Below are positions 44,561 to 57,200 of a stretch of 64,000 nt of DNA, piece after piece. The stretch is from Conoideocrella luteorostrata. Taxonomy: Eukaryota > Ascomycota > Sordariomycetes > Hypocreales > Clavicipitaceae. Position 1 is the stretch's first letter. Each line of letters starts with the position of its first letter. The notes beneath the pieces were generated by a model. That model was not told the DNA's origin. It made no database searches and was given only the letters and a program-made list of their open reading frames with translations. Location of the stretch: positions 1 to 64,000 of the forward strand of contig JASWJB010000252.1 in NCBI GenBank assembly GCA_032433595.1, read 5' to 3'. The translations under genes and the position numbers were made by a program.

Positions 44561-46790
44561 CTAGAATCGGTGTTGCCGACCCACGCTCTCGACTCTCACT
44601 CCAAGCTTCACCATCTCGCGCGAGTCAATCACGCCGCGGCCATCAAACACCCATCGTGGCTTGGCCATGGTGTCGGCGATGCGGACCCAGTCTATCCGCT
44701 CCTTAGCCTTATATTCTTCGGCGCTGCCCATACCCGTGGCATGGCCCGTCTTCTCGCTCTCTCTCTCTTGGAGGCAGTCAGGGCAGTCGTTGGTGCACGA
44801 AGGCTCAACATTGAACCGGTCGAGCGGGTCGTCTGATGTCTCGTTCGGCCGCTGGACAAGGTACTTGTGCAAAGCCAGCAAGTCATTCGCTGAAGGGACA
44901 GCGGACTGGAATGGTCGAGGGTCAGATTTAGGATTTGGCTTCCGGCCAAGCATCTTGGGGGCAGCCACCTGTGCAGCAGCAGGCGCGGGTTTTGGAGGCG
45001 GTTGATTTCGGAACTCGTCAAATTCCGTTGCAATCACGACGGCAGTTGCGCCGTGGCAAGCATCGTAGGCATTTCCGTAGACGGAAATGTTGTTGCCAGC
45101 GGCCAATGATCCAAGGGTAGACTTGATCTCTTCCTTGATGACCAAGGGGTTGCAGCAAGGGTCGAAAACGGCGATTTGTCTGGGACGTTCCTCCAGCAGA
45201 GTTTTGATCATCTCCAGCGCAGGCGCCTCACGAGTATCCGAGGTGTTCTTCTTGAAGGCATAGCCAAGAATGGCCACCTTTTTGCCCACCAAGGTATTGT
45301 TCAGACACTTGATGACACGGTTGGTGAAACGATCTCGGGCGTAGTCGTTCATCTTGACGACCTGCCGCCAGTACTCCCCAACCTCGGGCAGCCCCATTGT
45401 TTCGGCTAGGTATACTAAGTTTAGGACATCCTTCTTGAAGCAGCTTCCGCCAAAGCCGATACCGGCCATCAGGAACTTGTTGCCAATTCGAGGGTCAACA
45501 CCCACTGCTTTGGCAACCTCATCAACATCGGCACCGGTTTGCTCGCAAACAGCTGAAATGGAGTTGATACTAGAGATTCGCTGTGCCAGCATGGAGTTGG
45601 CCACGAGCTTGGCCAGCTCTGATGACCACACATTGGTGGTGAGAATGCGATCCCGGGGGACCCAAGCGGCGTAGATGTTAACAAGTGCAGCTGCCGCCAT
45701 CTTTCCAGACGGCGTAGGTGCAGATCCGACCAGGATCCGGTCAGGGTAGAGCAAGTCGTTTACGGCCGTACCAGCAGCCAAAAACTCCGGGTTGGACAAG
45801 ATCTCAAAATGCACGCCTGGACGATGCATGGAAAGCTAAATTTGGGCCGTGTTAGAGTTAATATGCCCTTGGACGGCTCTGAGTACACTGCCATGGACAG
45901 AACTATGATGCTCAGTCCGCGCATTGGAAGGGCATATACATACGGTATCGGCAACAAGCTGAGCTGTCCTGCAAGGAACAGTGCTCTTCTCGACAATAAT
46001 GGCACCTTCCCGAGCGTACTGTGCAACAACAGCGGTTACAGCTTCAAAGGCAGTCATGTCAGTGGCAATTCCTGCGCCAGCGCCGCGCTCTTTAGTAGGA
46101 GTATTGACTGCGACGAGGACGATATCAGCCTCGCCGATGCTCGTGGCTACGTCAGTGGTGAAAAAGAGATTGGCTGGACGGCTGGCCACAGAGGATTCGT
46201 CATCTTCCGCAGACGTCACTTCGCTCTCAGATGCACTCTCATTGACAAAGGTGAACTCCCGCGAGCCGTCACGGGCAACACGAACAATGTCATGCAGGCC
46301 GGGCTCATAGATCGGGGGATGCCGCGAATTCCAGCGGCGGATTCGATTTTCGTCGCGATCGACAACCGTCACTTTGATGTCCGGGTTCTGGAAAGCTAGT
46401 ACGGCGGCAGTAGGGCCACCTATATATAACAAAGTGAAGCACTCAGGTCAGAAGCCTCTTGCAAGAAAACCAAATATCTGGATGAGAAGGTGAACGAGAG
46501 GCATGACAGCGTGGTATATCCTCTTGGTCATAGCCAGGGAGGGGGGAAGGGAGGGGGGGGGGGGGGGAGGGTTCAGTGCCAGCCGGCTTGTGCTGCGGAT
46601 ACTTTTATTCTAATACTAGGTGGAAAGGTCAAACGACAGCGGACATAGACTTACCAACATAACCGGCACCTACACAGCAAATGGAGCGAACTTTGAAGCC
46701 ATGCTCAATCACACCATTTGTATGTTCTGAAGAGCCATTGAGGCCAAGTTTCTTGACCGAGTCGACAACCGCTTCGTGGACGGCTGCCAT
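44561..46790 (-). CDS. UGD1: UDP-glucose 6-dehydrogenase
   Basis: This enzyme oxidises UDP-glucose twice with NAD+ to UDP-glucuronate. The exons are 46790-46655, 46419-45944 and 45835-44561 (628 aa); introns are 235 and 108 bp. The NAD-binding loop GAGYVGGPTAAV spans the first intron at residues 41-52, with GxGxxG intact. Family blocks VNTPTKERG, EKSTVPCRTAQ and SNPEFLAAGTAVNDLLYPDR are present. The catalytic Cys is C336 in GFGGSCFKKD. The protein is longer than the roughly 460-residue bacterial and roughly 490-residue animal enzymes. Extra sequence is an N-terminal tail, an acidic Ser/Glu insert in the first domain, and an insert of about 100 residues at about 481-584 in the C-terminal domain, carrying C551, C555 and C558. 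Assignment is firm; the role of the inserts is unknown. Confidence 0.94.
46553..46567. repeat. Run of 15 G inside the first UGD1 intron
   Basis: Fifteen consecutive G, flanked by shorter G runs (GGGA, GGGGGG, AGGG) from about 46537 to 46571, lie in the 235-bp intron of the UDP-glucose dehydrogenase gene. The gene is on the minus strand, so the transcript carries C. The run could form a G-quadruplex in the DNA. Confidence 0.9.
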
Positions 46791-49700
46791 GGCGGAGGAC
46801 TTACTGGGAGCTTCTGGTGCTGGACTGGAGCTGCCGGCGACGGAGGGGTCGTGGACTTCGGCAGCGGGTGGGTGGGCGATGACGCGGCAGGGGCAGCTCA
46901 GGGCAGTGCAGCTCAGGGTAGTGCAAGCGGATCAGACCGGACGAAGCAACTTGCAGCTTGCTTACAACATGGGAAAGCAAACTGGCAAACAAGTGCAAAA
47001 GACGGAACAGAATATGCCAAAGGATGCTGTCGGCGGGACCCAAAGAATAAGAGGAAGAAAGAAGAATGTTTCCTGAAGGTTGCAAAAAGGAAAGGGGCAA
47101 TCGATCAGCCCGGCATGCCAAGATGCATCGATCAATTGCTCGCTTGCCTCCTCCGAGTCGAGTCGTGGCCAAGAGATCCACCCCCGGCGGGCGACGCACT
47201 CTACCAGGCTGCCAGACCACGGCCGGCCGCTAGGTCTCTAGCGGTGGCAGTCACAAGGACGCACAGAGGAAATTACGCGGCGGTAGCGGACAAGGCGCCG
47301 CCAGTGCTGGACTCCCCATGCCAACTGTTCACTGCAACCACAGTGGCAGAGTGCCAAGACAGGCCAAGTAAACCGTGTCGTACCAGCTCAGGTGTCTATC
47401 TATCTATCTGGCAGTCTGAATTCTTGGCGGCCATGTCAGAAAATTGCAGCCTCCGCGGTTTGGGAAGAGCCCAAGTACGGAGCAGGAGTACGGATGTTTT
47501 ATCAGTTAGTCTGTATGGAGTGGTGCCTTCAAGTCAAAGGTTACTTAAAGTTAGCACTAACAACCGTCGGGGCCGGCGCTGGAGCAGTGTCAATATTTTG
47601 GTGGCAACCACGGAGTGACTACTCCGTGGTTGGTTTACTGCTCTGCTGACCCATATCCTGCATGCAGGTGCCTTCTTGTGCCATGTTGCTATATCCGTTT
47701 ATATCCAGCATGCACTTTTCGCCCAGACCCGTCAACCGAGATATGGCCGTTGAGGTGGGATTTTGAATGCCTTTGTCCGAGGCGGAGCTGGGCAGCACGC
47801 ACCTGTTGCTATGGACATCGCAAAGAGAGACATTGCAGCTGCTGCGGAGCGAACAAGTCTATTGCTACCAGACTTTGAGAAACACGCAAAATTATGTTCC
47901 AAATAGAACACGTTTCCCCGTCCCCCATTCCCGAGTTATGCCTGAGAGAGGTGCATGTTTCGAAGTGGTGCATGCCAATCCATTTCCTCGCCAACCATTG
48001 CCCGGAGAAGCAAGTGCCTGCGTCCCCTGCGCCTTGTGGTTGGCTGGATGACTACCCAACTAGATACCTGGCTTATCCTTGAATGGAGTACGGCGTACAC
48101 CGCAAAGTACGAAGTAGGGCCTCCAAGGTATTGCAGTTAGTTATCATATCCTCGCAAACTTATCATCAGCATTGCATTGCGACGGCGGCCGAGGCTTGCC
48201 AACCAGCTCGAGTTCTCAGTGGCAGGAGATATGGCCGCCCTTATAATTGCATGTCTTGGCAAAAAAAGCCATCTGCAGGGTTTATTGTCTTGTAGCGGCC
48301 AAGGGCCTGTTCAAATAATGCCAAGTCGTACGGAGTACACAATGCGGATTGTACTTGCTAAAAGGGAACCGTTACTGACAAGAATGACTTTCCATGCCGA
48401 GTCTGTGGACATTATCAAAAAGAAGATGCTGCTAGCAGCTCCTGAACCCACCGCCACATTCCTTTAGAGGGTGGGGACTGATCTGTGCTATGCTGGTGGT
48501 ACTCCACTGGGTTGTTCCTTCTCTCCACGCGACAGTCCTTCGACAACGAACTAACTAGTTATTCTTCGCTTTGGATCCCGTCAAAACCTGTATTGCAAAG
48601 ATCGCAGCCACCGACCGACCTGGGCAATCGCTCTAGTACCCAACGCGCCAAGCCTCACTGCTCTCTACTTGATGTCGCTTCTGGCAATTGCCTTATTATT
48701 ATGGCCTGGGCCAGAGAATCCATGAAAACCAGGGAGCCAGTGATGCCCCTCTAATTTTCAATGTCGAACAAAAAAGCGCCACTCGCTCATTTAGTTATGA
48801 GGATGACGCGTACGTGCTCCGTATTTGCTCTATTGCAGGGACAGAACGAGCTGACGTACAGGTTCCGGGCCGTCGTCGGCAGCCATTCGTCAATGGCGCA
48901 CGGTGAATGGGCTCCGTCGCTGGCAATAAGAAAGGGAAAAAGATTTCTCTTCGAATTGACCAACGTGGCCGGCCAAGTGCCTGCAGACCGAGACTAAGAC
49001 TAAGATTGGGGGATTGGGACTCAGCATGAGAAGGTCCATTACATTCGAAATGTCCCTACCGTCGGCGTTCATGCCCTCAGCTCATCAATTGGCTGACGCC
49101 TGTGAAATACCTCCTGGCAGCTAATGAAGCGCTAGTGGCTCCACGAGCTTGCGACCCTGCCTATCCGATGCTGCCGGTGTCAAGTCAAATTGTCTCGACA
49201 TCAAGGGACCAACGAAACTAGGCTTCCAGTAACGGCCTAAAACAAGGTTAAAGGTTAAGGAGAAAATCAGAGTCGGCGTATACTACATGGCTTCATACTG
49301 AAATAGGATACTGGCTGGTCGAAGGTATGCACAAGTTGAAGAGATATGCAAGGTCGGCATCAGCCGAGAAATTGGCTAATCGAGATTGCCAAGCGAAATG
49401 ACAACCATCAACTCTAGCGAGCACCCAAAGGCTCGCACAATGAAAGACATACGGCTGCAACAACTCTAATCATGTACATGAGTTCGTGTCGACAGACACC
49501 TCAGAAAACCAAGCTGTAATTCAATTGAGATACCCTCGTTGACCATTTTTGTTTAGCCTTCCCGGAATTATGCTGCTCCTCAAGTATTGCCCGAGTCCTT
49601 GCTGCACTCCTCAAATACAGATCATGGAGCTACATATAACTCTCCGGGTTTTGGTGGCCAATCAGATATGAACGAACAGCATCGCATGAGTCACGGCAAC

Positions 49701-50893
49701 ATGAATTTTATTCCTACACATAAAACCCTTGGACGCGGCATGACCTCGTACCCGTAGCTCGAATTGGACACGCGGATAAGAAGCGGTGAACAGCGCTGTC
49801 AGTGTCATGGAACTTTTTCAGTTAGATCCTTAAGACGCATTTACTCCTTTCAGACTGTACCAATCCGGAAACCAAACTTTGTCACATGATGGTGTTTGGC
49901 ATCTGCAGCCCTTTGTTAGGCTTCACGCACCTTGGCAAGTGAACAAAGGGTGCTCTGCAGGTTTCAAACCATAAGTGCTGCTCTGTGAGTAGGCAATAAA
50001 GCCAACCAAGGAACCACGGGGACCTGACAACAGATGCCTATTCGCGCACCGTTGTGGCGGATGCTCATTGGGGTTTCGCTACCGATCGACATCATCTATT
50101 GGTTCTCTTGGGCAGTGTGGTTGTTCTACGTCCTCTGATTGGCTCCTCAATCTCAACCGCCAACTTCGACACTCATCCGAGTTACACGCAGAAGACGGTG
50201 TTGTCGGGGCAAACCTGCGTTGCCAACGCCACAAACTTTACTCGAAGGATAAAGTTCAGTTCTAAACAGTCATGAAAGAGCACAGAAAAGTATGGCTAAA
50301 TCATAGTTCGCTTTGGCAAGCGATATCAGCTCTACTATAACATAATAGAACGGGCATGCTCGTTCCAAGATTCAGCCACGATCAGTCCAACTAAATAGCC
50401 AAGAGATCGGTCCCCCCCGCTTTGACAGGCTGTCGATATCGGGATCTATGCTCCGTACCGTTATGCTGAATTAGACATTTACCCCTCGTCTAAATGCAGG
50501 GCAGCGCGAGCTGCTCAGTCACGACATGAATGGTGCCCCCACCATACCTTGGCCGCTCTCACTGCCGACGAACAGGGTCCAACACCGAATACTCGTGGTA
50601 TACCGAACGAATGCTATTGTAGCTACCCACCAGTTCATGCCCCTCAGATCGATTCGGTCATGTGTTGTATGGAATAGCTTCAACTCAAACCCATCCCAGC
50701 CGCTCACTGCGGCACGTGGGCGTGTGCTTGTCGCCATGTCCGTAAGTTGAAAAATGGCTTGGCAAAGAAGAGAAAAGAAGTAGAATTCTCGAGGTCATCG
50801 AGAAGCCAAGTCGATCGAAATTTTCAATCATCTACAGAGCCGGCAGCTTCTATCTCAATTCGATCCATCACGTCGCCTTCGCGTCTCATCGTC
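46791..50893. other. Long divergent intergenic region between UGD1 and the GT4 gene
   Basis: About 4.1 kb contains no recognisable gene; open frames are short or shadows, the longest 280 aa at 46776-47618 without domain. A motif copy GTACGGAGTAC is at 48328-48338. A CACGTG box lies at 50713-50718, and a five-codon upstream ATG frame (or 5' UTR donor GTAAGT at 50742) lies at 50736-50750, both close to the GT4 start. Confidence 0.55.
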
Positions 50894-52468
50894 ATGTCAT
50901 CCACTAAGTTGGCAGATGGCTTGTCGCCGTACGCCGAACATGATCTTTCCCAGTTTCCGACGTCGCTAAAAGGGAAAAGAATTTTACTTTGCACCGAGTC
51001 TTTCGGTCCCGTCAACGGTGTGAGTCGCACGACTCTCATGCTCGTCAACCACTTGCGCAATAACGGTGCTCAGGTCGCGGTAGTAGCGCCTCACAATCAC
51101 ACAAATCACAACCATTTCTCGCCTCCCCCTTCGCCTAATTTGGGACCGGCGGACAAACAACCCGAGGTGCGCGTCACGGGCTATCCTCTTCCATTCAACC
51201 CTGAGCTATCTATTGTGTATCCTGTCCGCAACTCGACACTCTACTCTCGCACATTCGGCGATGACTCCCCACCTGACCTAATCTACTTGGCGTCGCCAGC
51301 TAGCTTAGGGTTCCAGGTGATGCTTCAACTGCGCCAGCAGCCGCGGGAAAAACAAATTCCAATCATTTGTAATTTCCAGACTGATCTTTCTGGGTATTGC
51401 TCGATCCTCTTCCCTGCTCCCTTAAGCCACATCGCCGTGTTCACCTTCGATGCCGTCCAGAGCTATCTATTCCGACACTCGTCCATCAAGACGATATTCT
51501 ACCCCTCCAGATTTGTGCAACGATATCTCGTTGGCAATAAGGTGCAAGATGGCAAGCTAGAGCTATTGACTAGAGGCGTCAATACGGAGCTTTTCCATCC
51601 TAAGCAACAAAATGAAGAGTTGCGCAAAGAGCTTGCACCGAATGGAGAGATCATTTTCGTCACTGTATCACGTATTGCAGGCGAGAAGGGCTTTGATTTT
51701 CTCGCCAAAGTAGCGAAGGAGTTTGATGCTCGTGGGCTTAACTTCAAGCTGTATATTGTTGGCGGCAACAGAAACCCAGACGTCGAGAAGGATGTCCAGG
51801 AACTGTTTGATCCTCTGAGGGAACAAGGCAAGGTAGTGTTTGCGGGATTCAAGGTTGGAGAAGATCTGGCGGCTGCATACGCAAGCGGAGATATCTTTCT
51901 TCATTGCTCCGTCACCGAAACCTTTGGTCTCGTGGTTTTAGAGTCCATGGCTAGCGGCGTGCCCGTGGTTGCTCGCGATGAGGGTGGTCCTTCCGATATT
52001 GTCCAACACGGAGGAACCGGTTTCTTGGTCCCTCCAAATGATTTGGATGGTTTTGTGGCGAAGGCTATCAAGCTTGTGAATGACTTGACTTTGCGCAAGC
52101 GAATGGCAGTTCAGGCAAGAGAAGCTGCCTGCCAGGCTACTTGGGACAAGATCAACAATAAGGTCGCGTGGCGCATGGCTGATACCATTGAGGAGCGTCA
52201 ACGTGAGCAGGGCAAGGAGCATCCAGGGTCCCCGATGTTCTCGTCAGCGGCACAGCAACTAGTTCCAATTTATGGTTGGCTGATGATGAACAATGCCATG
52301 CGCGACGTCATGATGCGAAGCCTCATTGATGCTAGGTTGATGGGCGGTTTAGGTATCATCATCACATTTTGGGCTGTCACGGGCTGTTACGTGCTTTTTA
52401 CAGAGTGTCTCATGTGGACCAAAGGTCGCATGAGAACAGGAGAGCGCAAAATACTGCATGTCCATTGA
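50894..52468 (+). CDS. GT4 family glycosyltransferase, SQD2-like, with C-terminal membrane segment
   Basis: This is a single-exon gene of 524 aa. The ATG at 50894 (MSSTKLADGL) is preferred over an in-frame ATG at 50747 because the earlier part is not conserved-looking. The N-terminal Rossmann half begins KRILLCTESFGPVNGVSRT, with the glycine loop of GT4 enzymes. The C-terminal half has FVTVSRIAGEKGFDFL and the nucleotide-sugar E-x7-E motif, E342 to E350 in ETFGLVVLE, then GGPSDIVQHGGTGFLVPP. A hydrophobic segment near the end (LGIIITFWAVTGCYVLF) suggests membrane attachment. The overall pattern resembles bacterial and plant lipid glycosyltransferases such as SQD2 and MgtA. Sugar donor and acceptor are unknown. 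It lies next to the UDP-glucuronate-producing enzyme, though 4.1 kb away and divergent. Confidence 0.88.
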   Translation: MSSTKLADGLSPYAEHDLSQFPTSLKGKRILLCTESFGPVNGVSRTTLMLVNHLRNNGAQVAVVAPHNHTNHNHFSPPPSPNLGPADKQPEVRVTGYPLPFNPELSIVYPVRNSTLYSRTFGDDSPPDLIYLASPASLGFQVMLQLRQQPREKQIPIICNFQTDLSGYCSILFPAPLSHIAVFTFDAVQSYLFRHSSIKTIFYPSRFVQRYLVGNKVQDGKLELLTRGVNTELFHPKQQNEELRKELAPNGEIIFVTVSRIAGEKGFDFLAKVAKEFDARGLNFKLYIVGGNRNPDVEKDVQELFDPLREQGKVVFAGFKVGEDLAAAYASGDIFLHCSVTETFGLVVLESMASGVPVVARDEGGPSDIVQHGGTGFLVPPNDLDGFVAKAIKLVNDLTLRKRMAVQAREAACQATWDKINNKVAWRMADTIEERQREQGKEHPGSPMFSSAAQQLVPIYGWLMMNNAMRDVMMRSLIDARLMGGLGIIITFWAVTGCYVLFTECLMWTKGRMRTGERKILHVH

Positions 52469-53101
52469 AAAGATCCTTTGCCGTTTCAAGTTTGATTGCT
52501 ACAACGGGATTTAGGGGCATTCCTGTTATTATTTTTATGACTTACATGAATTGGTGTACGAGGCGTAATGAGTATGAACGCGGGAGACTGTCTTTGATTT
52601 CTTTGCTTTTTTTTTAGGCTCATAAGCTGCGTTGGGTAGTACGAGGTTCAGTCTTTTCAATTGTCCTTGGTGTGAGGATTTTGGCTTTTTCATGAGTCAT
52701 TTAATGGCAGAAAGCGAGAATGACATTGTTTAACTATTTCATTGGACGGCCGATGTGGATAAAGGCATCATGTTCAATGCAGAATGACTATACCCAAGAT
52801 TGACAGAATGTTCAAGATAATTATACACATCTTTGAGATTGCAGTTCACGATGAAGAATAATAATAACTGTTATGATTTATACTCAAAATGCGAAATTTC
52901 CTAGTATATTAAGTTTCCACACATCTTAAAAACCGGTTCAAAAACCAATAAATCGCCCAACATCCAACGCTGATGCAAAGTGAGAGCGAAAGTGAAAGTG
53001 CGCTATGCCAGAGTGTATCTGCAAAAAGAAAATGCCATCCCAACCAGCCCAGTTCAGGCCTCGTCATCATCATCATCATCTAAAATGACCTTTTTGTTCT
53101 T
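52469..53101. other. Convergent intergenic region, AT-rich
   Basis: The shared 3' flank of the GT4 gene and the next minus-strand gene is AT-rich, especially 52790-52960, with AATAA-type words and a CAT repeat near 53063-53080. No gene is seen. Confidence 0.65.
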
Positions 53102-54267
53102 CTAAACTTTACTTCGCCCTCCCGCAGCCTGTCTCCTCTTATACATCTCCGCATAATTTATCCTCTCAAACGTCCCGATGCCATACGCCAGTAGTCCCAG
53201 AACTAACCATATCGACGTGATGATTGTTCCAATGGGAAACACCATGATTTGGACGCCGGGCAGCACAAAAGCAATAGTGCCATTGTGTAGGGCGTCCAAT
53301 TGTGCGGTGACGGCGACTTGCGCGGCGGCAAAGTCGGACAGAACAACGGATTTGCTGAATATGCCGGTTAGGAAAGAAGCCTCATTGAGGGAGACGTTGG
53401 TACTAGCGGTGCCGCCGGTTGACTTTGTTGCCGTGAGGGTGAATGTAGGGATGAGAACTTCTTCGAAGGCGGCTCTGTGATTGAATGGTCAGCTGTGTGT
53501 GAACAATACCGAAAAAATTGGCCAATACATGTATGTATATATATCCCGTTGGACAAAAAACACTTTGGGACAAGGCGGAGAGAGAGGAGGGACGTGTCTT
53601 ACAATGACATGTTTTCAGACATTTTCGACTTAGCAATCTGCCCGACAAACATATACGTCTGTACAAGTCGCGGACCGCCACTGCTGCTCGTGTCTCTCGG
53701 CGCAATCACTCGCATCTGGTTGCTGACCCGGCCGATGCCCATGAGCTCCTTTTCTGAAATGGGACTGACGCTTGCGCCGTGGTACTGAAGACCGACTTTG
53801 ACCTGTTCAGGGGAGACGTTGGCAAAGTCGTCTCTGGGATCTGAAATACGAAACAGCCGCAGGTCGGCCTCGAAGACGCCTGTTTTGGTATCCAGCGAGG
53901 GGAGGTTATAGCAGATGCAGTTGCCGGAGGGGTTGGAGCTACGCGGGAGAACGGCCAGGGCTTTGGTGCAAGCCTCGTTGGTGGCAGCGTTCCATGCCGT
54001 CCAGTTAAGAGTACCGTTGTCGTTTAGTAACACAGCAGTGTCTTCCCGATCTTTGTCCCCGGCGGCATTGACGACGATTCCCCGTCGGACGAGGACTGGG
54101 GCTTGGGCTATAGGGGCTTCCACTTCGGCGGCATTGCGGAAAAGATCTGAGTAAGGACGCTCGAGGACATCGTCCGCTCGGAGGAAGCGGGCGCCCACGA
54201 AGTTGCTGGTGGCGAAGACGTTGGTGACTTGACAGACGGCCATGGCGACCTTCATACAAGATCGCAT
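53102..54267 (-). CDS. Unknown single-pass membrane protein
   Basis: The exons are 54267-53603 and 53474-53102 (345 aa), joined by a 128-bp intron with donor GTAAGA. The start at MRSCMKVAM is chosen for the following weakly hydrophobic segment, which may be a signal anchor; a Met four residues later is an alternative. The central part contains a Cys group (CTKALA...GNCICYN) and an alternating-strand region with TGVFEADLRLFRISDP. Near the C-terminus a hydrophobic span (IGTIITSIWLVLGLLAYGIG) is followed by a basic tail (KRRQ...GGRSKV). The layout suggests an extracytoplasmic domain anchored by a C-terminal membrane helix with a short cytosolic tail. I do not recognise the family, and the function is unknown. 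Confidence 0.75.
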
Positions 54268-57200
54268 GGTGAGAAGAGGGACAGGGAGAGAGAGAGCCGC
54301 TTTTCCCCCCCGAGACTTGCAGTGACTTCCTTCGATGACGGCGTTTAGTGAATTCAAGTAGTGATGTATGTACGTGTGGATTTGGCGTAATTGCTGCTTC
54401 GTGAGTCTAACGATCCAATCTTCGCACCTGGCGGTTATGACCGATTACTCCGACAACAAAATATTAATAGATACGGCTGGCTTTATTGTATATGTGTTTT
54501 TGTCCCTGCGAATTAAAACGTGTCTTTGCATGTGTCCGTGCCTGTCTGTTGTAGCTGTTGTTCGGGGATCGATACAAGATCACGAACGAATTAAGATTAT
54601 GAACGAGGCAGCCTGCGTAAAGACCAAGACAGAGAAGTATAAACAGAATGTACAAGACAAAGAAGGTGAGACCAGGAAAGAAACAGAGTCAGGAGTCTTG
54701 GATCTCTAAAAAGAGACGGTGGATGGCGGCACAGGCAATGACGCCAAGCCGGTGTCCTCCAACCGCAAGACTCGGTTCGGCTTCCGTCCAGGCCGATCAA
54801 TCCTGTGGCATTTAGAGCGCCGGGTCTCAGTCAGTAGTAGGGCCTGCTCCGGGTTGGGTTTCAGAGAGGAGGGTGAGGAGCGAGGAGGTTGTGTCATGCC
54901 ATGGCGATGCAAAAATACGCGGGACGATGGGTCACATCACGGGATGGCGGCTGAGTGAGGAAGCATGTATGAGACAGTGTACTTGTTTTTTTTTTCCTTT
55001 CTTTTTGGTGATTCGGGACAGTACGGAGACTATACTAGCAGTACAGCCAAGGCCGCGAGTCCACCGTCACGACCGTAAAGTGTGGGCAGATGATTCGGTC
55101 ACCGGTGGGACCGGATTGTGAGGCTCAGGTGGTGATGCGACAAGCCGCGGCGCGAGTGAAGTTCAGATGGAACGAAGTTGGCGATACACCCCGGTCGTGC
55201 AAGAGCCCGAGCCTCCGCTTTGATGGTCGGTAGCCGCTGTGGTTGGCTGGCGGAGCTGCAGGCGGCGGGGCCAGCGGGACTGGCGGCTGGATCTGGTTGG
55301 GTTGTGCGGTGCGACAGGGGACATGCAGGGCAGGCACGACCACGGCGGCGCGGGAAAGGAGTGGAGTGGCCATGCAGCGGGCTTGAGACTGCTCTCAGCG
55401 CAGAAGGTTGACATTGAGACACGGCCGAAACCTCTCCGGTTGGGACTCCGTGGGCGACTTGAGGCAAGAGGCGGTCGACTCGAGACAAGCAATTGTCGTG
55501 CCATTGTATGAAGATGTTGCCTTGAGCCATTATGCTACAGTCACTGAAACGTGGCAACCTCCAGAACCTGGAGATTGAGACAGTGAAGACGACGAACAAG
55601 AGAAAGAAGAAGCAGAAGAAAAGCTAGGAGGAACGTCCTAGTGCTGCACACACCGTGCTAGGCGGAGCAACGCGATGGTCGATACGATGATTAAACTTTG
55701 GTTGCTTTCGCTATCGGCCATTGGCTGGAGCACCATCGTTGCCCCAAGCTGAAAGTTGAACGGAAGAAGAAAAAGAGAAAAGCACCATCTCCCCAAACAT
55801 CATCCGCATTTGCTGTGACGATGAGCCAGACCTTGCAGTATGTCATGTGTATTTTTCCGCGTTCCACGCAGTGCAGATTTGACCGTTGGCGAAGAGCATG
55901 GTCGCTTATTGCCGGGCGGGAACTGAATCCTGGGCAATCAAAAATTTGACAGCTGCGCCCAAAATTGGAGGAAAACCCTACTAGCGAGTGGTTCGTTATT
56001 CAATTTTTTATTTTATTTAATTTAATGCCGTACTCTGCTTGTAGGGGGCGCGTCATATTCCGAGGAGTTGCTTGGGATGCCCTGTCTAATGCAGCCGCGT
56101 GTGTCAGGTTCACGGCTCGACAACTATGTGCTGGGGTGCACGAGCCCACCACGGAGAAGGCCAAGGCGTTTCAGCCATCCCGATCGAGATCATCCGTCCC
56201 ACTTTAGCGCTGTCTTTTGCATCATGCCACGATACTCCGTACAATTTTGGCAGTTATGGCTCTGCATGCTATGCTATATTGTACTTACAATAACTGTACT
56301 ATTACGGCCGTGTTGTCTTACGATAACAATGGCTTCGATGGTGTTCATGTCTGGCTCAAAGCCTATCTAGTTGCCAGAGCGCCCTTCGGGCTGAAATAGA
56401 GTTCGCTCATCCGGCGACGAGCGAGACTATGTCCTTCCGCACTACGTAATGTACATTGCACGAGGTAAGAAAGCTCTCCATCAATTTGATGAATGACGGA
56501 TTCCGACGCGTAATATTATAAAGTCACGCCGAGCATCCAGCTGGCATGCATCAGCAGCAGCAGCAGCATAACAATCTCATTTCGTCAAATATCTAGTGTT
56601 CCTGGCAAGGATGAGCTAGCCGAATGCTTTGGGACACACTCCGGAGGACAGTCATGCAACTCGTAGTATTCGGCGGCAAGTGACTTGCGAAACCTCATCC
56701 AAGCTTACTTACCAACATTGTGAAAAATGAGTATTTTCATGCAGGTATTGTCGATTGCTTCGATCTGATGTGGCATGCGTCCGTAGGGTAGGTAGGCTGC
56801 CTAACTTGTCTGGAGTGGAGTCCCCCCATCCGAGAGCAGCAGTCAACGCCGTGTATTTTTAGGCGAGCCAGCCAGAGCAAAATGTGAGAAGGTTAACGGA
56901 GACTTCTCGATCATCCATTTAACGGATAAATAACTAAGGCTTGGACTTTGAGAAGTTAGCACAGAGGTCTTGCAACGGCTCGCGTCCATCGCTGCGCTAC
57001 TCAATTGATTCTGCATTTTTTTTTTTTTCTATCAACCGCACCATTAAATTATTTCCCTTCCCAACTTGTTCTATGGGTTCTGTCGCTGCATCTAGCTTTA
57101 TTTCCCACGGAACTTACTGTCTGCTGTGCCTCCGGTCGGCGACTCCGGTTGCTTAGTTACGTGTTTACGAGCTTATTAATAGCTGCCGTCGAATAATCCA

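Noticed and set aside
46776..47618. 280-aa plus-strand open frame beside UGD1
   Set aside because: It begins antisense to UGD1 exon 1 and runs through intergenic DNA, without domain or signal.
50736..50750. Alternative first coding exon (ATG TCC then GTAAGT) for the GT4 gene
   Set aside because: Splicing to the best nearby acceptor (after CTACAG at 50837) is out of frame with the GT4 protein. At most a short upstream frame or a leader intron.
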